Assembly: GCF_028198145.1 (NCBI RefSeq)
Contig: NZ_CP116338.1
Coordinates: 744,001-808,000, forward strand
Direction of reading: 5' to 3'
DNA length: 64,000 bases
Source of the DNA: Microbacterium sp. nov. GSS16
Lineage (GTDB): Bacteria; Actinomycetota; Actinomycetes; Actinomycetales; Microbacteriaceae
Shown piece by piece: positions 61,056 to 64,000 of this stretch (its first letter is position 1; each line of letters opens with the position of its first letter). Below the pieces are notes generated by a model. The model saw only the letters and a program-made list of their open reading frames with translations. It was not told where the DNA came from and did no database searches. Position numbers and translations under genes: made by a program.

Positions 61056-63973
61056 CAGATGACCGCCCCCCGACTGCGCGTCTCGAGCGTCTGCCGGTCG
61101 ACCTCGGCGCCGAGGCTGCGCAGCACGTCGAGCACGAGCCCGATGACGACGAGGTAGACGCCGATGTCGAAGACCGTCGAGCTGACGAACTCGATGTGAC
61201 CGAGCACCGGCACCTCGGCCTCCCACACGGCGCTCTGCAGTGGCGCCATGCCGAAGAACAGCGGCAGCAGAGCGGCGCCGACGGCGAGGATGAGTCCTCC
61301 GCCGAGCAGGCGCCCGGCGTCGGTCGGCGCAGCCGCGCCCAGCTCCCATCGGCCGCCGGCGATGTAGCGCATCACGAGCGCCATGCCCGCCACAAGGCCG
61401 CCCGCGAAGCCGCCGCCGGGCAGGTTGTGACCGGCGAACAGCAGATAGATCGACACGAGGATGATCGTGTGGAACAGCACCCGCACGATCACCTCGAGCA
61501 GGATCGAGCGGTTCTCCGCCTTCATCTGCTGACCGCTGACCAGCCACGCCCGCGGCGCACCGCGGTTCTCGGCGGTCTGGAATCGCAGGCCCTCGTCGGT
61601 CTCGACCATCGGCCGACGCGCCGTCGACCGCCGAGTCGTCTCGGGCAGGTCGCGTGTCGCCGAGAGCAGGTCTGCGCGGTGGGTGACGAAGACGAGGGAT
61701 GCCACACCCGTCGCGGCCAGCACGAGCACGCTCAGCTCGCCCATCGTGTCCCACCCGCGGAGGTCGACGAGGGCGACGTTGACCACGTTCTTGCCGTGTC
61801 CGAGCTCGTAGGCGAGCTGTGGGAAATCGACCGAGATCGGATCGAACATGCGCGCCTGGGTCGCGACGATGGCGAGGAAGGCCATCACCACTCCCACACC
61901 GACGGCCAGCACGGCACGCGGGATCCGCCCGACCGACGCGTTGTGCTCGCCCATGCGCGAGGGCAGTCGGCGCAGCACCAGCGCGAAGGTGACCATGGTG
62001 ACGGTCTCGACGAGGATCTGCGTGAGCGCGAGATCGGGGGCGCCGCTGGTCGCGAACAGCACGACCATGCCGAGCCCGGTGACCGAGACGAGCACCACTC
62101 CCGTGTATCGCTTGCGGGCGCGCACGGCGATGATGCCGGCGATGGCCATCACCGGGGCGACGACTATCTGCACGGGTGTGTGCCAAGCCGAGAGAGCGAG
62201 TCGATCCGGCATCGCGGCGACGAGCGCAGTGGCTTCGGCTGCGAGCAGCACGACGAAGATGGTGCCGACGTACAACGGCAGCGAACCGCGCTGGGTGACG
62301 CTGGTGGTCAGCACCGAGAGTCGGTCGACGCCGCGCATGACGAGGTAGTACGCGTCGGCGGCGGTGAAGCGCAGCAGGCGGGGCCGGCGATCCCAGCGGG
62401 TGCGGATGCTGAGCACGAAGAGTCCGATGCCCACGACGATCGCGCCCAGCGACAGCAGCAGGGCGGGCTCGAGCCCATGCCAGAGCGCCAGGTGCCCCGG
62501 CTCAGCCGACCCGAGCGTCTTCGCGTAACCCTGCAGGGCGACATCGACGGCCGGAGCTCCGATGCCGGCGGCGAGGCTGATGCCGGCGAGCACGATCGGC
62601 GCCGAGAGGAAGCCCACCGGCGGATCGGGCCATGCCGTCTCGGGCATGTGTGCGCCATCGGCATCCCTCTTGCGCCAGAACGCACCCCAGAGGAATCGGC
62701 AGCCGTAGGCGGCCGTGAGGATCGCGCCGATCGTCGAGCCGACGAGCGCCACCCATCCCCACACCGAGCCGTGCAGGGCGTCTTCGAGCAGGGCGGTGAG
62801 GGTGGACTCCTTGGCGACGTACCCGATCGTCGGCGCGACGCCCATCATCGAGGCCACCGAGATGAATGCGGCGGTCGCCATCACCGGCGCCTGCCGGCCG
62901 ACGCCCGACAGCTCGTCGATGTCGCGCGTGGAGAGCTGGCGGTCGATCACACCGACGATGAGGAACAGCGCCGACTTGAACAGCGCGTGCCCGATCACCA
63001 GGGCCAGGCCCGCCAGTGCCGCGGCCGGCGTGCCGTAGCCGACGACGACGGCGAAGAACCCGAGCTGGCTGACGGTGCCGAACGCCAGGATGCGCTTGAG
63101 GTCTGTCTCGCGCAGCGCCTGGATGCCGCCGAGCAGCAGCGTGAACACGCCCAGCGTGATGACGATCGGTCGCCACGGGGCCGCGAGCGCGAAGATCGGC
63201 GCGAACCGCGCGATGAGGTAGATTCCGGCTTTCACCATCGCCGCTGCGTGCAGGTACGCACTGACCGGCGTGGGCGCGGCCATCGCGCCGGGCAGCCAGA
63301 AGTGGAACGGGAACAGCGCCGACTTCGAGATCGCGCCGACGAGCAGCATGACGATCGCCGCATCGACGAGCGGCCCGTCCGGGGCGAGGGCGAGCAGCTC
63401 CCGGATGCTCGCCGTGCCGGCGTCGACGACGAGCAGGATCACGCCGACGAACATCACGAGTCCGCCGAGCGTGGTCACCAGCAGGGCCTGGAGGGCGGCT
63501 CGTCGACTGGCCGCGCGGCGCCGGTAGTGGCCGATGAGCAGGTACGACAGGATGCTCGTGAGCTCCCAGAACATCACGAGCATGACCAGATCATCGGTGA
63601 GGACCAGCCCGTACATGGCGCCCGCGAAGCCGAGCAGGACGCCGGCGAACTGGCCGACCTCGCGCCCCTCGTCGTGGAAGTACCAGCGGCAGTACAGCAG
63701 CACCAGCGCGCCCACCCCCGTGACGATGAGCGTGAGCACCCAGCCGAGCACGTCCATGTGCATCGAGAGGTTCAGCCCGAGCCGCGGTATCCATCGGTAG
63801 AGCTCGAACGGGGCGTCCCGGCCGTCAAGCACGTGCGGTGTCTGCACGAGAGCGTGCGCGAAGGCCGCTGCGGGGATGAGCGCCCCGAGCACGAACGCCT
63901 GTGCTCCCAGCCAGCGCACCAGGACGGGGAGTATGACGGACCCGGCCAGGAACACGGCGAGGAGCAACAGCAT
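61055..63973 (-). CDS. mrpA: Mrp antiporter subunit A fused to subunit B
   Basis: 972 residues, complete. The MrpA antiporter core (about 1-500) has MFWELTSILSYLLIGHYRRR (conserved Glu) and SKSALFPFHFWLPGAMAAPTPVSAYLHAAAMVKAGIYLI (Lys, His, Pro). A middle domain follows with TGLGMVVLFATSGAPDLALTQILVETVT. The last 150 residues, starting near AENRSILLEVIVRVLFHTIILVSIY, with GHNLPGGGFAGGLVAGMALVMRY, are MrpB. ATG 63973 has GAGGAG 6 nt upstream. First gene of mrpACDEFG; the promoter is beyond the window. Confidence 0.95.
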   Translation of the reverse strand: MLLLLAVFLAGSVILPVLVRWLGAQAFVLGALIPAAAFAHALVQTPHVLDGRDAPFELYRWIPRLGLNLSMHMDVLGWVLTLIVTGVGALVLLYCRWYFHDEGREVGQFAGVLLGFAGAMYGLVLTDDLVMLVMFWELTSILSYLLIGHYRRRAASRRAALQALLVTTLGGLVMFVGVILLVVDAGTASIRELLALAPDGPLVDAAIVMLLVGAISKSALFPFHFWLPGAMAAPTPVSAYLHAAAMVKAGIYLIARFAPIFALAAPWRPIVITLGVFTLLLGGIQALRETDLKRILAFGTVSQLGFFAVVVGYGTPAAALAGLALVIGHALFKSALFLIVGVIDRQLSTRDIDELSGVGRQAPVMATAAFISVASMMGVAPTIGYVAKESTLTALLEDALHGSVWGWVALVGSTIGAILTAAYGCRFLWGAFWRKRDADGAHMPETAWPDPPVGFLSAPIVLAGISLAAGIGAPAVDVALQGYAKTLGSAEPGHLALWHGLEPALLLSLGAIVVGIGLFVLSIRTRWDRRPRLLRFTAADAYYLVMRGVDRLSVLTTSVTQRGSLPLYVGTIFVVLLAAEATALVAAMPDRLALSAWHTPVQIVVAPVMAIAGIIAVRARKRYTGVVLVSVTGLGMVVLFATSGAPDLALTQILVETVTMVTFALVLRRLPSRMGEHNASVGRIPRAVLAVGVGVVMAFLAIVATQARMFDPISVDFPQLAYELGHGKNVVNVALVDLRGWDTMGELSVLVLAATGVASLVFVTHRADLLSATRDLPETTRRSTARRPMVETDEGLRFQTAENRGAPRAWLVSGQQMKAENRSILLEVIVRVLFHTIILVSIYLLFAGHNLPGGGFAGGLVAGMALVMRYIAGGRWELGAAAPTDAGRLLGGGLILAVGAALLPLFFGMAPLQSAVWEAEVPVLGHIEFVSSTVFDIGVYLVVIGLVLDVLRSLGAEVDRQTLETRSRGAVI

Positions 63974-64000
63974 AAGCGGCTCCTCAAGCTCGTCGTGGCC

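Overview
The window is GC-rich DNA (roughly 70% by eye) from an actinobacterium, most likely a Microbacterium or close relative in Microbacteriaceae. Evidence: the codon usage, the very frequent heptamer GGATGCC/GGCATCC, Mrp and ArgG sequences of actinobacterial type, many start codons 6-8 nt after a -10 hexamer (leaderless style), and an ABC sugar importer that carries no ATPase of its own. It looks like chromosome: housekeeping, transport and regulatory genes, with no phage, transposase, rRNA, tRNA or CRISPR array that I can support.

Layout. 1-6.6 kb: Gfo/Idh oxidoreductase, lipase-maturation-factor-like membrane protein, and a ProU/OpuA-type glycine betaine importer (proV-proW-proX, minus strand). 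6.9-10.7 kb: rRNA-type methyltransferase, then a TetR regulator with an overlapping ABC exporter pair. 10.8-15.9 kb: DUF5107 protein, MerR/GyrI-like regulator, D-amino-acid dehydrogenase-like enzyme and a divergent Lrp/AsnC regulator. 16-24.5 kb (minus): ABC sugar importer (binding protein plus two permeases), then a DeoR regulator and a catabolic operon of SIS isomerase, ROK kinase, PfkB kinase and class II aldolase, which together would take a phosphosugar through a ketohexose bisphosphate to triose phosphates. 24.6-26.6 kb: chorismate mutase, a small repeat protein, an AI-2E family membrane protein. 26.7-29.9 kb (minus): a second, OpuC/OsmU-type betaine/choline importer. 30-34.2 kb: flavin disulfide oxidoreductase, lactonase, purA. 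34.4-40.7 kb: a seven-gene MoxR-DUF58-VWA operon. 40.7-46.4 kb: FAD/Rieske oxidoreductase, BadF-type kinase, manA, acetyl xylan esterase, ZIP-like transporter. 46.5-54.1 kb: argG, then TetR plus two giant YhgE/Pip membrane proteins. 54.2-57.7 kb: penicillin acylase family protein and an alpha/beta hydrolase. 57.7-64 kb (minus): Mrp Na+/H+ antiporter, with mrpA and mrpB fused.

The most unusual content lies between and inside genes. A palindromic element of 67 bp core (family A) occurs five times. Each copy sits next to a different short tandem repeat array. Two copies lie in frame inside conserved enzyme genes (PfkB kinase, lactonase) and encode the same peptide, GADTPDVG...SGVSAP. At least three other palindrome families (B, C/E, D) are also present, and one B copy is in the C-terminus of an ABC ATPase. 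This resembles the in-frame palindromic elements known from Rickettsia, but the sequence is different.
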